From Deroplatys truncata (lineage: Eukaryota; Arthropoda; Insecta; Mantodea; Mantidae): a stretch of 64,000 nt of DNA. The notes below the pieces were generated by a model. The model was not told the origin of the DNA. It worked only from the letters and a program-made list of their open reading frames with translations, and did no database searches. The position numbers and the translations under genes were made by a program. Below, one piece after another: positions 1 through 11,868 of the stretch; the stretch's first letter is position 1, and every line of letters starts with the position of its first letter. The stretch lies in assembly GCA_030765065.1 (NCBI GenBank), contig CM060990.1, positions 460,868,321 to 460,932,320 on the forward strand, in the 5' to 3' direction.

Positions 1-724
1 GTTAAACACTATTAAACACTGATGTTATATCCACAAATAAGTGATAAAAGCAACGTTTAGCTCTTATAGTTTCATACTTGCAACCTCTTGAAATTGAAAC
101 CAACAAAGCTCTCATCCAGCAAGGCATAATAATTTTGCGATGACATAAAGCTTGGAATTCATAAAATATTTAATGAATAAATCTACAAGAATAATATGCA
201 GTGCCTATAAGACACAGCACTGAGATATTAACACATATTCATTCATCTTTTTCAAGCAGAAGACAACCAGTGCACATACGTACTGCAGATTCTGGACATC
301 AAGTTCCTTAAGACGGTATTGTTCACAAAACTAACTAAACTAAAAATGTGAACGTGTTGTTTGCAGATATCCTATATTATGGCACAAAGTGTTACGTTTA
401 AGGCTGTGGTAATAGACGCAGAACCTTTTAGGCTTTCTGATGTAGCTTTGTTAACTGTTGTCAGAAAGTCTTTACTGAAACTTTGTTCTTAGCATACAGC
501 AATGCCAGTGTATTTCAATTTAGAAATTGATTTCAATGTCTTATAAGACATCAGCAACCTAAAACCCGTTCTATTATTTCTCACAAGGCTGAAAACACAT
601 TTACATTTACATTCACATTCAGCATTAATGTGCAGAATAATTAAAATTGCCAACATAACTCATTTTATCACATTTAAACATTCCATATGAACCACAAATA
701 CAAGCCTATCTTGCTCGTCTCTTC
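1..724. other. A+T-rich stretch, nothing recognised
   Basis: No coding region, RNA gene or clear repeat boundary is visible before the SINE head at about 725. Open frames here are short and of the kind expected by chance in A+T-rich DNA. Confidence 0.5.
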
Positions 725-900
725 TCCGAGCGGGATGGCTCAGACGGTAGTGTAAGCTCGAATTCGGGAGGTCCCGGGTAGGATTCCTGTTGGAAGAGCA
801 CGCTGACTTTGGCATTTGTCGTGCCTTTACCATGTTAGTAGTGAAATCTGTTGTGGATTTTATACTACCAAGTATTTTCCTGTCCCTCATTTCATTTCGT
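725..900 (+). repeat. tRNA-derived SINE-like element
   Basis: A Pol III A-box-like stretch, TGGCTCAGACGGTAG, lies near 736-750. A B-box-like stretch, GGGTAGGATTCC, lies near 777-788. The spacing is that of a tRNA-derived SINE head. The arms do not pair as an acceptor stem, so this is not a working tRNA gene. The 3' end is uncertain; a body of unrelated sequence runs on to about 900. Confidence 0.55.
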
Positions 901-1165
901 TTCAGGGGTTGGAGGGGCTGGCACGATGATCGGCGGTATGTGGTGCATTCGGTAGATGTGCTTTAAGGAGAGAGCCATTTCTTCCCCGACAGGGAACCTT
1001 CTGCCCGAACCTGTCAGTCCGTTCTTCCGGATAGGGAGAGGCATCGAAGGGGCATCCGGGGATGCTCTATCTGGAAACGATAGAGACCCAGCTGCACCGC
1101 CCTTCGCACTCTCCCGCCTCATCCCATCCTTCCGGTTGTTTCCGCTTCTTAACACCAGTCTTCCC
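901..1165. other. G+C-rich patch of unknown origin
   Basis: This block is markedly richer in G+C than its surroundings and is open in frames on both strands (about 892-1194 minus, 956-1213 plus). Neither translation resembles a family I know, and simultaneous openness on both strands is what G+C-rich DNA gives by chance. It may be the body of the SINE-like unit just upstream. Confidence 0.3.
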
Positions 1166-3604
1166 CTACTTCCAACGAAGTGGTCAGATAGCAAATTTTA
1201 CTCCCTTATCTGATTTTAAAATGAATGTAAATTCCGTTTTATAAGCAACCTTGAAAACCTGGTAGTACTGCTTCCTTCTGTTATATATGCTGAAATTCTA
1301 CCTAGTACCACGGATAAATGCCTATTAAATAGCAAAGAACACCAATTCCTAGGTTATATGCAAAGTTTTAGTCCACATTTTACGCTTCATAATATGAACA
1401 ATAAACAAAGGCTGTCACAAAAAACGCGAAACTTATATACGGCAACTATAGAACGCGAATACAAATAATCAACGTGAGTGTGTAGAATTCACAATTCATG
1501 TCGTCCATTAGTGAATGTTTGCGCCCATTTACTTCTCCGTTACTGCTAGTTATCATTAGAGGTCACTAATAGTGCAATCATATTTAAATCCTACAAAATG
1601 AAGTGGCACCTTATGAATTTTGTTACAGCTCAGTAGGGGGACCATGACAGTGATGAAGGATAGACGCACTCCATTACCGTAAAGAAGTAAACAGTACATT
1701 TTACGGGCAAACGTAAAAAAAGTTGACAAGTAAATGTATTTTTTATCGACACCGCTAAAACCTTAGTTTTGTATTTGCCATTATCAGCGCTAGGATACCT
1801 ACGCAAATACATATTTTAACCAAGTGATTTATCGCAAAATATCTCTTAATATGTTTGCAAGTTTAGACCAAATTTAAGGTAAATTTATATTGCACAGACC
1901 AGGTATTAATACATGTGTTAAATATGCAGCGCTTATTAGTCCATATTTTAACCATTCTTCATCACTTTTGTGTGGAGCCGATTACAGAGGTTATACGGGC
2001 AAGGGTATTTCTCATGAAAAAAATCCCTGGATTATCCTTGAAGCTCCTTTTGGTTGGATGTCCGAGTTATCTGTTATGTGCTCGAGAAGAAATCTCCCTT
2101 CCTCTTCATCACAGTCTTATACTGTTGAGTATTATGAAAAAGACTACGAAGAATATTTAAACGCCTTATATTCTGAAAGTGTCGACAGTTTAGTTGCGAC
2201 AGTGAAAATTTAGAAAAATAAATAGCTTATTTATGCACTAACATAAGAAAAGTAGTAATGAAATAAAACTGATAGTAATCCTTTGCAATGTCCCATAACA
2301 CAGGTCAAATCCTTTAATTCGTTTTCATGTCGGAAGTTAGAGGAAAAACCGGTGCATTAAAGGCTCTTGGTTCCGTCAGATGTTTGTTCCCAGAAGTTTA
2401 TAAACGTATAGAAAGGGGCGAGATCGGTTTTGCAGCAACCTTCTTGAAAGGTTTCATTGCTCGGAATACGGGTTTAAGAAACCTAGGAATAGTGAATTAG
2501 CTTAGTTCAGCTCTAGGCACGATAGAAGGAATATCGGATTTAACGCAATAAATGAGCGAGCGCCGAAGCGGCATATAGGCTTATCGCAAATAAAGACAAC
2601 AGAGGTTAAATTAATTTGTTTATTACCCACAGCGTTCTTTAAGTGAAGAACACGGAAATGAAATCAGCAAAAAGAATAAATACACAAAAAGCTCAATCGA
2701 TAAATGCAAATATAAGTAAAAGTGTTTGACACTAATTTGAGAGTAATTTATTCATTTATTTGAAAAAGTACAGAATAAGAGGGCCGAAGGAAAGGTTTTA
2801 AATAATTATCATTACTTTAAATGCACGTCCCAATTCAACCGTAATTTTTCTCGGATATTGAGCCCATACTACTGTATATTAAAAATATATATTTGCACAT
2901 ACCTATGTTTATATTCAGTGATCTTTAGTGTACATAAATCCTAGCCATGATTATTATACTATATTATAGTTAGATCATTGTTGTACTGCAAGATGAAGAG
3001 GAGCTCGGCATTCCTTGTTGTTTTCCTATTTATGCCTCGTCACAGAGTTAAGGAATCTTTATCTGATGTATAATCTCGTAATGGCTGGCATTGTGATGTA
3101 ACATTAAGGTGTTTTCGTAGTTCTGTAAACATGTCTATGTAACTGCTAAGGAGACAGAAATTTCCTTTCAAGCTACTGACAAGGGTACAACTAACTGAGC
3201 TGTAGGGAGCTAATGCTGCCTGGTAATTTACATTTGTTCCTGTTTGTTTGGCGCCCGAGGCATAAGAGATAGCAAGATATAGCTGTACACGTCTTTAGTG
3301 GGAGGATGGAAGTACGGAAGGAAGGAGAGAAGGCGATGTTAACGCAACTCGATCTGCAACCCGCCGCGGCTCATCTATAGGCTGTACGACACTACTGCGT
3401 TGCGTGAGCTTTATTTTGCTTCTTTTATTTAGTACTTAAGGAGTTGACCTTTAACTTAGTAACGCTTACCCCACAAACAGAAATAGCGTTGTCTTCTAAA
3501 CTCCTTGAGCATTTTCGTACACTTGGTACGTCCAACAGTGAGTGCCTTTTAACTTTTTTTTCCGATGATAGTGCCTTTTTATCCACTTCCTGCTCTCGCT
3601 ATCA
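1166..3604. other. Intergenic stretch, no supported gene
   Basis: A 107-codon open frame at 1890-2213 (+) has no recognisable domain and is within chance length for DNA of this composition. No repeat boundary is evident. The right end passes into a diverged copy of the MITE-like family described at 10605-11480. Confidence 0.4.
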
Positions 3605-4104
3605 TTTGTCACGCAAATAGCTTAAACATAGGGCATTTTAATCAAAACCTCGTTAGAGAACAAAATATAACGAAAGCTTTTACAAAGATAGTTTAGGGTA
3701 GCGGGATTTTATTGAAAATCTTGGAGGCGCATCCTTGGAAGATGCTGAACTTAAATATCAATTTTGGTGTTTAACCGACCTTTCGTTTTTGAGGAATGCT
3801 GTTCACAGACTCTAAACTTAAATATCAATTTTTGTGTTTAAGCGTCTTTTCGTTTTTGAGGAATGCTGTTCACAGACCCTCAACTTAAGAGTCAAGCTTG
3901 GTGTTTAACCGACTTTTCGACTTTTAGTTATACTGTTCACAGACACACCCGCGCGCGGACCTTTTTATAAAAATGTTTCTTTTTATTCAGAGAGCCTCAA
4001 AACGTGTATTCCTATTGAAATCTTGGTAATGAATATTTAAGTACAATGCAATACTTCCTCTACTTACTATATGTGAGTAGTAGAGAAAGTAAAAATTGCT
4101 GTTA
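3605..4104 (+). repeat. MITE-like repeat family A, copy 1 (5'-truncated)
   Basis: The stretch shares an ordered set of segments with copies near 11, 49, 59 and 60 kb: a run like CTTTTCGTTTTTGAG..GCTGTTCACAGAC, a CA/CG-rich tract, CCTTTTTATAAAAATG, CTCAAAACGTGTATT, and the end TAGTAGAGAAAGTAAAAA. The first 400 or so bases of the family are missing or too diverged to see. A unit of about 69 bp ending in CTGTTCACAGAC is repeated three times at about 3748-3945, which other copies do not show. Confidence 0.6.
3748..3945 (+). repeat. Local triplication of a ~69-bp unit
   Basis: Three successive units each contain an ACTTAA start, a CGAC/CGTC plus CTTTTCG core and the end CTGTTCACAGAC. They lie inside MITE-like family A copy 1. 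The third unit is the most diverged. Confidence 0.65.
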
Positions 4105-5082
4105 AAATACGCAGAGAAATTAGCACCGAGGTAACACAAAAAGAATACAGAGAAATTGCTTTTCTGAAAACAAAACTGTGTTTGGAAATGGTGGTTAATT
4201 ATTTTAAATAGCGTTCCTACAAGCCAGCGTATGACTGTTAACTTGGAGGCATGCCCCTAGTCATTTATTGCACAAGCGTTCATGCAATACAGTCCCGAGA
4301 TGCTCGTGTTTTTGTTGCTACAAAAATAGCTTGCATACGTTCCTCTACATGGGGCGCACATATTTACAGAAACAACAAAATATTCAACAGCCCATCTTTG
4401 ACACAACGTAAAAGTTTTGTCTCCGTGAAAAACAATGTTCGCAAAAACTTGATATTCTTAGATTTTGGAGGCACTTTTGTGTAAGCTTGCTGTCAAAATC
4501 TGGGAGTTGACCATCGCCTACGATCCTATTTCTCGTATCTTTACGGGTTCTGTTTATTGCTGAAAGGATAGTATTGAGTTTATTTTATTCGTATGTTGCA
4601 TAATTTATATATTCTCCTTTGATTTATGACACTGTAAAATGTCATTTTAATGAAAAGAAAACACATTGCTTTGAAATTTGTTATAATGGAACAAAAAACA
4701 AAGTATTTATACAAAAAAAGCGACGCTAACTTAAATGCTAAGACATTTTATGATATGCATAGCATGGAAATAATGCAGCACGTTTTCCTGAAGGCAATGC
4801 CCAAAATTAAGGAAAACATCCGTGACCAAAAGGCACGCTGTGTAAGTAACATAAATTTACATTGGGTTACCGGATGGCTCGAATGACGATTAAATTAATT
4901 GCATTAATCTGCCCCCATATTTTTTATGAAAAATTTTTAGAATGATCCAAACACATTTATGGTGAATTTTACCCTTTACCCCTTTACTCCTGCAATTTCC
5001 TAAAGCCCTTGATATTGAAGCATATGGATACGAAATATCGACGCATGTTTAAAAGCTGATTTACACTTGAAACATTCAATGA
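4105..5082. other. Intergenic stretch, nothing recognised
   Basis: Two open frames of about 77 codons (4251-4484 and 4650-4886, both +) show no domain, and their length is ordinary for this A+T-rich DNA. No repeat edges or RNA gene were recognised. Confidence 0.45.
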
Positions 5083-5160
5083 CACCTCCGGGACTCGAAC
5101 CAGGGATCTTCTGGTCTCTGCCGATGCTCTAACCATTTGTGCTACCATGGTGAAGGATCC
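5083..5160 (-). repeat. tRNA-derived SINE head
   Basis: Read on the minus strand, the block holds an A-box-like TGGTAGCACAAATGG, the run GTTAGAGCATCGGC, and a near-consensus B box GGTTCGAGTCC (about 5091-5101). The outer seven bases do not form an acceptor stem, so a functional tRNA is unlikely. A related plus-strand copy lies at about 5485-5565, so the two heads point in opposite directions. Confidence 0.55.
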
Positions 5161-5484
5161 ATGCGTGCATTATAACTAACTTTGTGCATTATAACTCAAT
5201 TATCCTCGTAAATCCGTGGCGATCTCAAATAATTAAGATAGCATACCAAAAACCCGACTTAGGATGCGAAAGTACTTTACATTTCCGGGCTTGAGTCAGC
5301 TTTGGTGCCTACACACAGTTAGTGTAGAAGAATAATTATCAAAGCACAAAATTAACCCAAATAGCGTTTAGCTGTAAAGCCCGAGAATGTGATGTTGCAA
5401 GTCACCTTTGAGGAATTATGTCTTTCATATCTGAGGTCGCCTTTAATCGGGATACTTGAATCAGATGAGGAGATTTAATGTGCG

Positions 5485-5645
5485 TACGGGTATTTCACCA
5501 TGGTTATTCAAGGAGCAAGAGCATCGGCACGGAGAGTAGTTCAAGTCCCGCCCGTAGCATTGACGTTTTCAAGTCTTATTCAGCTTTTCATATTAGTGCC
5601 TACATCCGTTAGTGTGTAAGAGCAATTATCAAAGCACTTCGACGA
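5485..5645 (+). repeat. Diverged tRNA-derived SINE copy
   Basis: ACCATGGT, GAGCATCGGCA and AGTTCAAGTCC match the head at 5083-5160. The downstream body (TTCAGCTTT..GTGCCTACA..GTTAGTGT..AATTATCAAAGCAC, about 5574-5640) is nearly repeated at about 5288-5347. That indicates a second partial copy of the same SINE body between the two heads. Confidence 0.45.
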
Positions 5646-7399
5646 ATGTTATATTTCTTACTTCCTGAAACTCCTATTGACAATCTTCCAACTTCTAGAA
5701 ATGTTGCATAACCTGAAAGTAAATATCTTTTTCGCTGAAAGAATTAATGAAATGTTTAAGTAATTTCAATAAACATGCTCCATGGTTTTCATGTATTTAC
5801 AAAAACTGACATCAATGTTCAGGGAAATAGGTGCGAAGCTGATGAATAAGAAGACCCTCATTCCCTAATCAGTAATTAAACATTTTGGAAACGGCACATA
5901 CTCCACCAACAATAACAAAAATAATCTTCTCATTTTGTTAAGTAAATATTGGTTGAGAGTTTCTGATATTACGCTGGACACAGTACTCTCTCTTTATATA
6001 GCTATTTAACCATGAGCTTGATCACAACTTAGAGGAAATACAGCAAAAAGTTCTTACATAACGGGTATTTAATGTTTTGGCATCCAGAAACTTCAATTCT
6101 GTAAAATTGGTATAATATTTACTCAGATGTTTTAATGCTACATTGTGCACACGTCTGCAATAATATAAATCAACGAACTAATTAAACTACATATCCAAAT
6201 AGCGCATCATTGTAAGCAGAATCCGATTGTCTTTTGTTTCGCGGTGTCTGCTTTTCCTCGGTAGTTCTATTGTGATATCGGTGTTCATTTCTTGGAATGA
6301 AATACCCGCTGTTGGTTTTCTTTCTTTTCTTATTTTACATGCATTTTTTGTGGAGTAGTAACTATTTTCTACTCCGTGGCATTATCAACGAAAAGTCAAA
6401 GCCTTCTTCGCAACCATGTTCATTTATTACTCCAACGTGTTCGTATTCTGCTATCCAGGTCTTGTAAATCGCTTTTAGTCTTTTACTCGTAGGAATTGGA
6501 ATTAGGTGTCTTATAGCGTATGTCCGTCGGGAAGAACAGTGCTTTACAATGGAGAAAAAAAAATAAAATTGGTTTAGTGGTTTCCGAGATTACCCTGTAC
6601 ACACATACACATACACTTGTTTTATCTTTATATTATAAGTATAGATTAGTATTAAGAGGCATTTCTAATGTAATTGAAAACGATTCATAAATTAAGAATA
6701 TCAGGAAACACGTAAGAAAGTTGTGATTTACCTACTTATAAGGTTATGCGTTTCCTTTTACTACTATGCTATTAACTGCTGCCTGTAAATATCTCATCCA
6801 ACTCCAGTTTGGGAACCACTACCGTAAACCCAGTCAAATCTCTGGATAAGCTTTCTTCGGCGCCATTAAAATCACGAGTTACCCGGCAACTTCTGTTATA
6901 CATACCTACTAGCAGGGAATGCCTTGTCTAATTTCAAGAGTGATGCAGATTTGCTTCAAGCTGATCGGTTGTTTTTCCGCACTTTGATCCTCACGGAAGA
7001 ACGTGATACGAAGCTACTAGAACGTCTCTGACAGGCACGCTCTGCCTGACTAGGGATATACAGAAAAGGGTGTGAGTTTCACTTCCTTATCTGAAATGTT
7101 TCTAAAATTTGATAAATAAACGTTAGTCAGAGACGTTTTTAACATCTAAGATATTCGTGGTAAATGCGCAAATAGCGATAGAGCCAGCGATGCAGTGTGA
7201 TAGCACTTGACGTCTGAAATACGAGATAAACATGTAAACATTGCCTTTTCTTAACGTAAGTATTCTTACATTACCATGCTGTATATGGAAATAATAAACA
7301 AAACATGAATAACAAGGCAGCCACGACGTGATATAAATGATAGAATTCTTAGGAAAACAAACCAAATTAATAATTAACTGGATTTCTTTCCTTCTATTC
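5646..7399. other. Intergenic stretch with a possible retroelement 3' end
   Basis: No gene is visible. Around 6560-6648 the run TTTAGTGGTTTCCGAGATTACC, then CA-rich sequence, then TTATATTATAAGTATAGATT resembles the 3' termini of non-LTR elements commonly seen in insects. This is a resemblance from memory only. A short perfect hairpin, CAGGCA-CGCTC-TGCCTG, lies near 7033-7049. Confidence 0.3.
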
Positions 7400-8313
7400 C
7401 AGGGGCGTATGCAGGGAGTGGGGGCTCAGGGGCCTGAAACACTCCCAAAGGCACTCAAAACCGTAATATCGAAGCACTGCGTCTCGTTTTTATTTTTTAT
7501 AACTCTTTTATATGTAAGAGAATTAGTAAACACATTGTGCCTGTGAATAAACACGTAAATAAGAATACTATAAACATTAAAAGAGTGTTAAATATTGGGA
7601 GATAACGGAATTAATCCTTTATACTGGAAAATTATCCTCCTATATGTTGGTTGGAAACAGTGATGCCCAAACTTACGCGAAACAGGAAAGGGCGGATTTA
7701 CCCCCACGCATTGTCCGCGGAGCTATACGTTTTAATGTGTCATGGGTTGTCCAAATTCCAATGTTTGGTTATCGTATAACATGCCATTGCGACCTGCCAT
7801 CGGCGAGAGTGAAGGGGAAATGCTTCATAACACAAAACGAAAGTGGTGGGGTAAGGCGACAATGTGACGTCATTAGCTCATAAGAGACAAGGTTGGGTTT
7901 CACTGGTTGGCAACATTGATTAAACCGCTTGCTCCACTCATTTTACTATGCGCAAACGGTTTGTCACATGTAGTTAGTACCAGATGCTTACAGAGCACCT
8001 CCGTGGTGAAGTGAAAGTGGAACTTCTGAGTGGGTCTAGTGGTTACGCACCTGACTGATTGACTTAAAAGTTAATTCTTTATAATATCCGTAAGAGGCTG
8101 AAAGTTTAGTTTCTAAGCACTCCTGTTTGGCTTATGGTTCTGTAAATACTTAAAAAGTTGGTTATTGCTCATAGTGATTCATAAAAAAATTATTTAGTCA
8201 ATATGCCCTATTTAGTGATCCAGGTGATAACCCCTTCAAATGGGCAAATCTCTAAAAGTGGCAATGGAATGTTCACCCTCTCCACCCAAATGCATTCTCT
8301 GCGTACGCCACTG
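7400..8313. mobile_element. hAT-like non-autonomous TIR element (candidate)
   Basis: The left end CAGGGGCGTATGCAGG (7400-7415) and the right end, read on the minus strand as CAGTGGCGTACGCAGA (8313 back to 8298), agree at 13 of 16 positions. The CAGxGGCGTA start is typical of insect hAT termini. The interior (914 bp in total) has no transposase. An 8-bp target duplication is not evident in the flanks, which weakens the call. Confidence 0.45.
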
Positions 8314-8839
8314 TGGAAGTCTAATACTTATCCAGAATATCTCTGACGTAGAATGTATTATAAATACGCAGCTATATTGCAGATTTTTGGGCCTAGGACA
8401 GAATGGTTGCCCACTCTCTTTAATTCTGAATAGTTTGGCTTATTAGACACCTGTGCTAACCTGTATAGGGGAGCATGAGAGCATCTGCATCTTAGTTGAC
8501 GCCGTACTCCATAGACAGCAGGCCGTACTATTATGTCGTGTGGGCAACAAACTTTGATCGATTGATATGTTCGAGTCGGTTGCACAAACATATAATGTAG
8601 ATTCTACATTTTAATATGTCGGAGAAAGTAAGCTGAGTCGAGGCAGTCAACAGTAAACCCAGGTGATATAATATATCTAATCAAGAACAATAAAATGACC
8701 ACGTTTACTGCATGTTTTGAACGGGAAATCAATCACTAGAAGCTATGAATTATATATTTCCTTTTCAAATGAAGCTATTATCTAATTATGAATAAATTAA
8801 CTTAGTTTATAGTAAGTAAACATCTTCCGAAAATGGCCT
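8314..8839. other. Intergenic stretch, nothing recognised
   Basis: No domain, repeat boundary or RNA gene is seen. The open frame at 8358-8591 (-) is short and unrecognised. Confidence 0.4.
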
Positions 8840-8975
8840 TGAAATTTCGACCCTCAGGGAGAAGAATCGTAGGACGACGCAGGAGATGGCAATGAGACCG
8901 CAACAGACCGGAGAGCCTAGTACTTGCGAGGAGGAGGAGGAGGAGGAGAAGAAGAAGAAGAAGAAGAAGAAGAAG
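8840..8975 (+). mobile_element. 3' tail of a non-LTR retrotransposon with GAG/GAA tract
   Basis: The plus strand reads in part as PSGRRIVGRRRRRW (about 8849-8892). This resembles the basic GR-x-x-GR-x-RRRW motif near the C terminus of many insect LINE ORF2 proteins. It runs directly into a (GAG)n(GAA)n tract at about 8928-8975, which such elements often carry as a 3' tail. Only this tail is present, consistent with 5' truncation on insertion. Confidence 0.5.
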
Positions 8976-9364
8976 CATACAGGATATGCAGCATTAGAAA
9001 CTCTGTATATCGGCCTACTGCTAACAATTTTGTAATGAATTGCAAATGCTGTATATTTGTTAGCACATTAATAATTTTGTTACAAACTTTATATTATTTA
9101 ATACAACAAATTAATTGCAAGAGATTTTAGCTGTTTTAGTGCCTACAACTGTTTTCTTTATATGTAGGAAGATTTTCCTTCACAACTTGGGGAAAAAGAC
9201 TTTTCCTTGGGCGGTTACAGGATCACCATCAATGTCTCAAATAATGGAGCACCAGAACCATGGCATTTAACAGTTTTAACTGTGCTGTTTTGTAAGAAGC
9301 AGAGAAAGATTTCACACTTGTTTTTTGAGTTTTTACCTTACCTCACGATGATGTCTTCTGTTTA

Positions 9365-9668
9365 TTAGGCACAATACCAATCAGTTGAATCAGCAATTGA
9401 ACTGGGCAATGGTACCAGGGATGTCAACAAATCAATGTGTTTGTTTAGTAATGCAATTCTTATACGTAGTTCTTCAGTACGTAGATCCTGGTAAGTTAGA
9501 TGATAATTAACTTTTTTTATATCAATCTTGTTTCCATCTGCCAAATCTGATAAAGCATCGCAAAGGGCTTCAGTATCACTTGCTTGAATAGTGTTAGGAC
9601 TGTTGGAGCCACAACATCTGGCTATATTATCGTTCAACATTTGCATTACACAATTTCGCACAACACTG
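9365..9668 (-). CDS. Unrecognised ORF, possible terminal exon fragment
   Basis: About 98 codons are open on the minus strand. The first in-frame codon taken as the start is GTG, so the frame more likely continues upstream or is entered through an intron; TTTTCATCAG ends at about 9669 and would fit as an acceptor. The translation is hydrophilic, with a mixed helical look (for example LADGNKIDIKKVNYHLTYQD and ELRIRIALLNKHIDLLTSL), and ends in DWYCA. The TAA stop overlaps an AATAAA hexamer, which would fit a 3' terminal exon. I do not recognise the family. Frames of this length occur by chance several times in a window of this size, so the call is weak. Confidence 0.25.
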
Positions 9669-10604
9669 ATGAAAACATTATAGTATCAACTTCACTTAAG
9701 ACCCGAAATAACACGCTGATGACAGCGTTTGCAGATAGAAGCGGTTGGCGATGTATTGTATGTATGTATTGTCTATACTATAAAAGACTTGAACAACCGA
9801 ACTAGTCAGGCAGCAGAAAACAAAACAATTCTTACCTCTACCGCAGACTCGAATCGACTCGGCTTAATGTTACACACCCCTTAATTGTAATGACTACAAA
9901 ATTACCGATGTAATAGATAGTGTTATTTAATAAAAGTTTTTTTTTAAACTGTCTTTTAAAATGTTGAGTTGCTTGTTTTTTTTTAAACCACTTGATAATT
10001 TATTGAACAGGGATGCAACAATAACATAAGGATTTTAGTAATTAACTTAGGTACTGCTAAACGCTTCAATATAAAACGTATGTTTATTCATGTTGTAAAC
10101 ATGATTTTCAATATTAGTTTTGGTTACAAAGCTTTCTTAAAGGGTATTAGCTTGCTAACTATGTAAGCTAAAATCCTAAAGAAAAAAATAACACATTAAT
10201 ATCAATGAGGAACCTTTTGATTTTTAAATTCATCGCCTGATTTTAAAAAGTGACTTCTAAAATTGAATAAGAGTTGCTGTTGTGCGTTCGAATTCAAATT
10301 GTTTTTATACATTTTCAGATGAAGTAACCACCTTGAAAGTAATAAATTTAGTTACTTGTTTATTTACACTTCTCCTCATGCTACATTTTGAATTTGAAGC
10401 AGCAGCAGCTTTATATTGGCGAGTTGTTAAAATATAATTGTTTTATATATATAGATATATATATATCTATATATATAAATTTACCTTCTTGTTTCCACCA
10501 ATATCCTATAATTTTTGTTAAAATTAATAACCTCAGAATTGTGGATATTGAAACCCCAATTTATTACACATTATTCTCAAGTAAAAATGTTCAAGAGAAA
10601 AAAT
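9669..10604. other. Intergenic stretch with an AT palindrome
   Basis: Very A+T-rich, with no supported gene. Around 10446-10479 alternating TA sequence forms a self-complementary stretch centred on GATATATATATATC, capable of cruciform extrusion. Confidence 0.4.
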
Positions 10605-11480
10605 TGTGATGTGTTGCATTCACATGGCTTTCCCTACTCACTATTTATTTTTATATAGCTTCTGAAAGCCATTCATATGAAAGCTTATCTTTCTACCTGC
10701 TTTATGCTAAACGCAGTAAATCTTTTCAGAAATAGTTTCATTACACATTTCGCTGTATGTACAAGGGGAATAGAGGGAGCGGAATCGATAGACAGATGTT
10801 TAAAAGCGAATGGTTATATTCTGGCCTTTAAATTGCATACTCTTTGAATGATATCACGAGAAACAACTGAATCGCGACAGCAGTTTAAAATATGATGATG
10901 TATTGAAAAATTCAGATCAGTAATAACGAATATCTCGAAAATGGCTTATGCAATAATAAGCTATTTGAAATAAACTGTATGTTTTTAAGAGATCCACATT
11001 TTTTGTGTAGTACGTTTTTGCCTATCTCTTAACGTTTACTAGTTATAACAATTATGCGAAATTCCTTCCGAGTAAAGAGGACTTCACAGGCTAATCCCAG
11101 AAAACCTAAGATCTACATTTTTCATGCAAATAACTTAAGTATATGGTATTTTATTAAAAATCGTTAGAGCTATATTTGTAAAAATAAGAAATCTCGAAAA
11201 ATGCTTAATCTAGTTTGGGATATGGCGATTTTTTGAAACTGTGTGTATCGCATAGTTGGAAGATATATAGTTTAAGTTTGGTATTTATCAGTTTTCCTTT
11301 TAGAGTTATGCTGTTCTCAGGCAGGCAGACCTAGACACAGGCAGCACACGCATACGCGGACCTTTTTTTAAAACATTTTTTTTTTATTCAGAGGCTTCAA
11401 AACGTTTATTTACGGTGAAATCTCTCGATATAGGACCTTTTGGGTAGAATGCAATACCTACTAGGTATGTGGTAGAGCAG
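10605..11480 (+). repeat. MITE-like repeat family A, copy 2 (near full length)
   Basis: The 5' edge TGATGTGTTGCATTCACATG is followed by CTTTCCCTACTC. The 3' edge reads TAGGTATGTGGTAGAGCAGAT. The ends in better-preserved copies, ACTTTCTCTACC and GGTAGAGAAAGT, are inverted complements, suggesting short terminal inverted repeats and a non-autonomous DNA element of about 0.85 kb. Shared internal landmarks are CATTACACATTTCG, GATATCACGAGAAACAACTGAA, GAGATCCACATTTTTTGTGTAGTA, and the CA-rich tract before CCTTTTTTTAAAA. No coding capacity is seen. Confidence 0.65.
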
Positions 11481-11868
11481 ATAAGAATATTTGAGAAATT
11501 CTTAAAGAGTCATGGTAATTGTAGGGATTGTACAGGAGTCGCTAGCTGCAAAAGTATGGGAGGCACATTATATAAATGTTCATTGCCATTTGAAGAAAGG
11601 AGAGAGTTCATAACACCAAAGTTGAACAGCACACAAAAGAAACAAGTTGTTTAATAAACTATATTGCTCGTAATACTTATTAACAAGTTTCACGCTTAAG
11701 GTGAGTACTTATTATTTTAAGTGCATTGGAGTATTACTTTGTTTCCTTTTAACACTATGATTTAATAGATAATTTTACAGGATTGTTATATTTCTGCAAA
11801 TTATATTGAGTTAAAGTAAAACATATACTTAAACCGCAACTTCTGTAATTGTAATGTACGGTGTGAAC
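11481..11868. other. Intergenic stretch, nothing recognised
   Basis: A 61-codon open frame at 11469-11654 (+) starts inside the end of the MITE copy and matches nothing I know. Confidence 0.4.

Noticed and set aside
8924-9130. Open frame with poly-Gly and poly-Glu start.
   Set aside because: Encoded by the GAG/GAA tail of the truncated non-LTR element.
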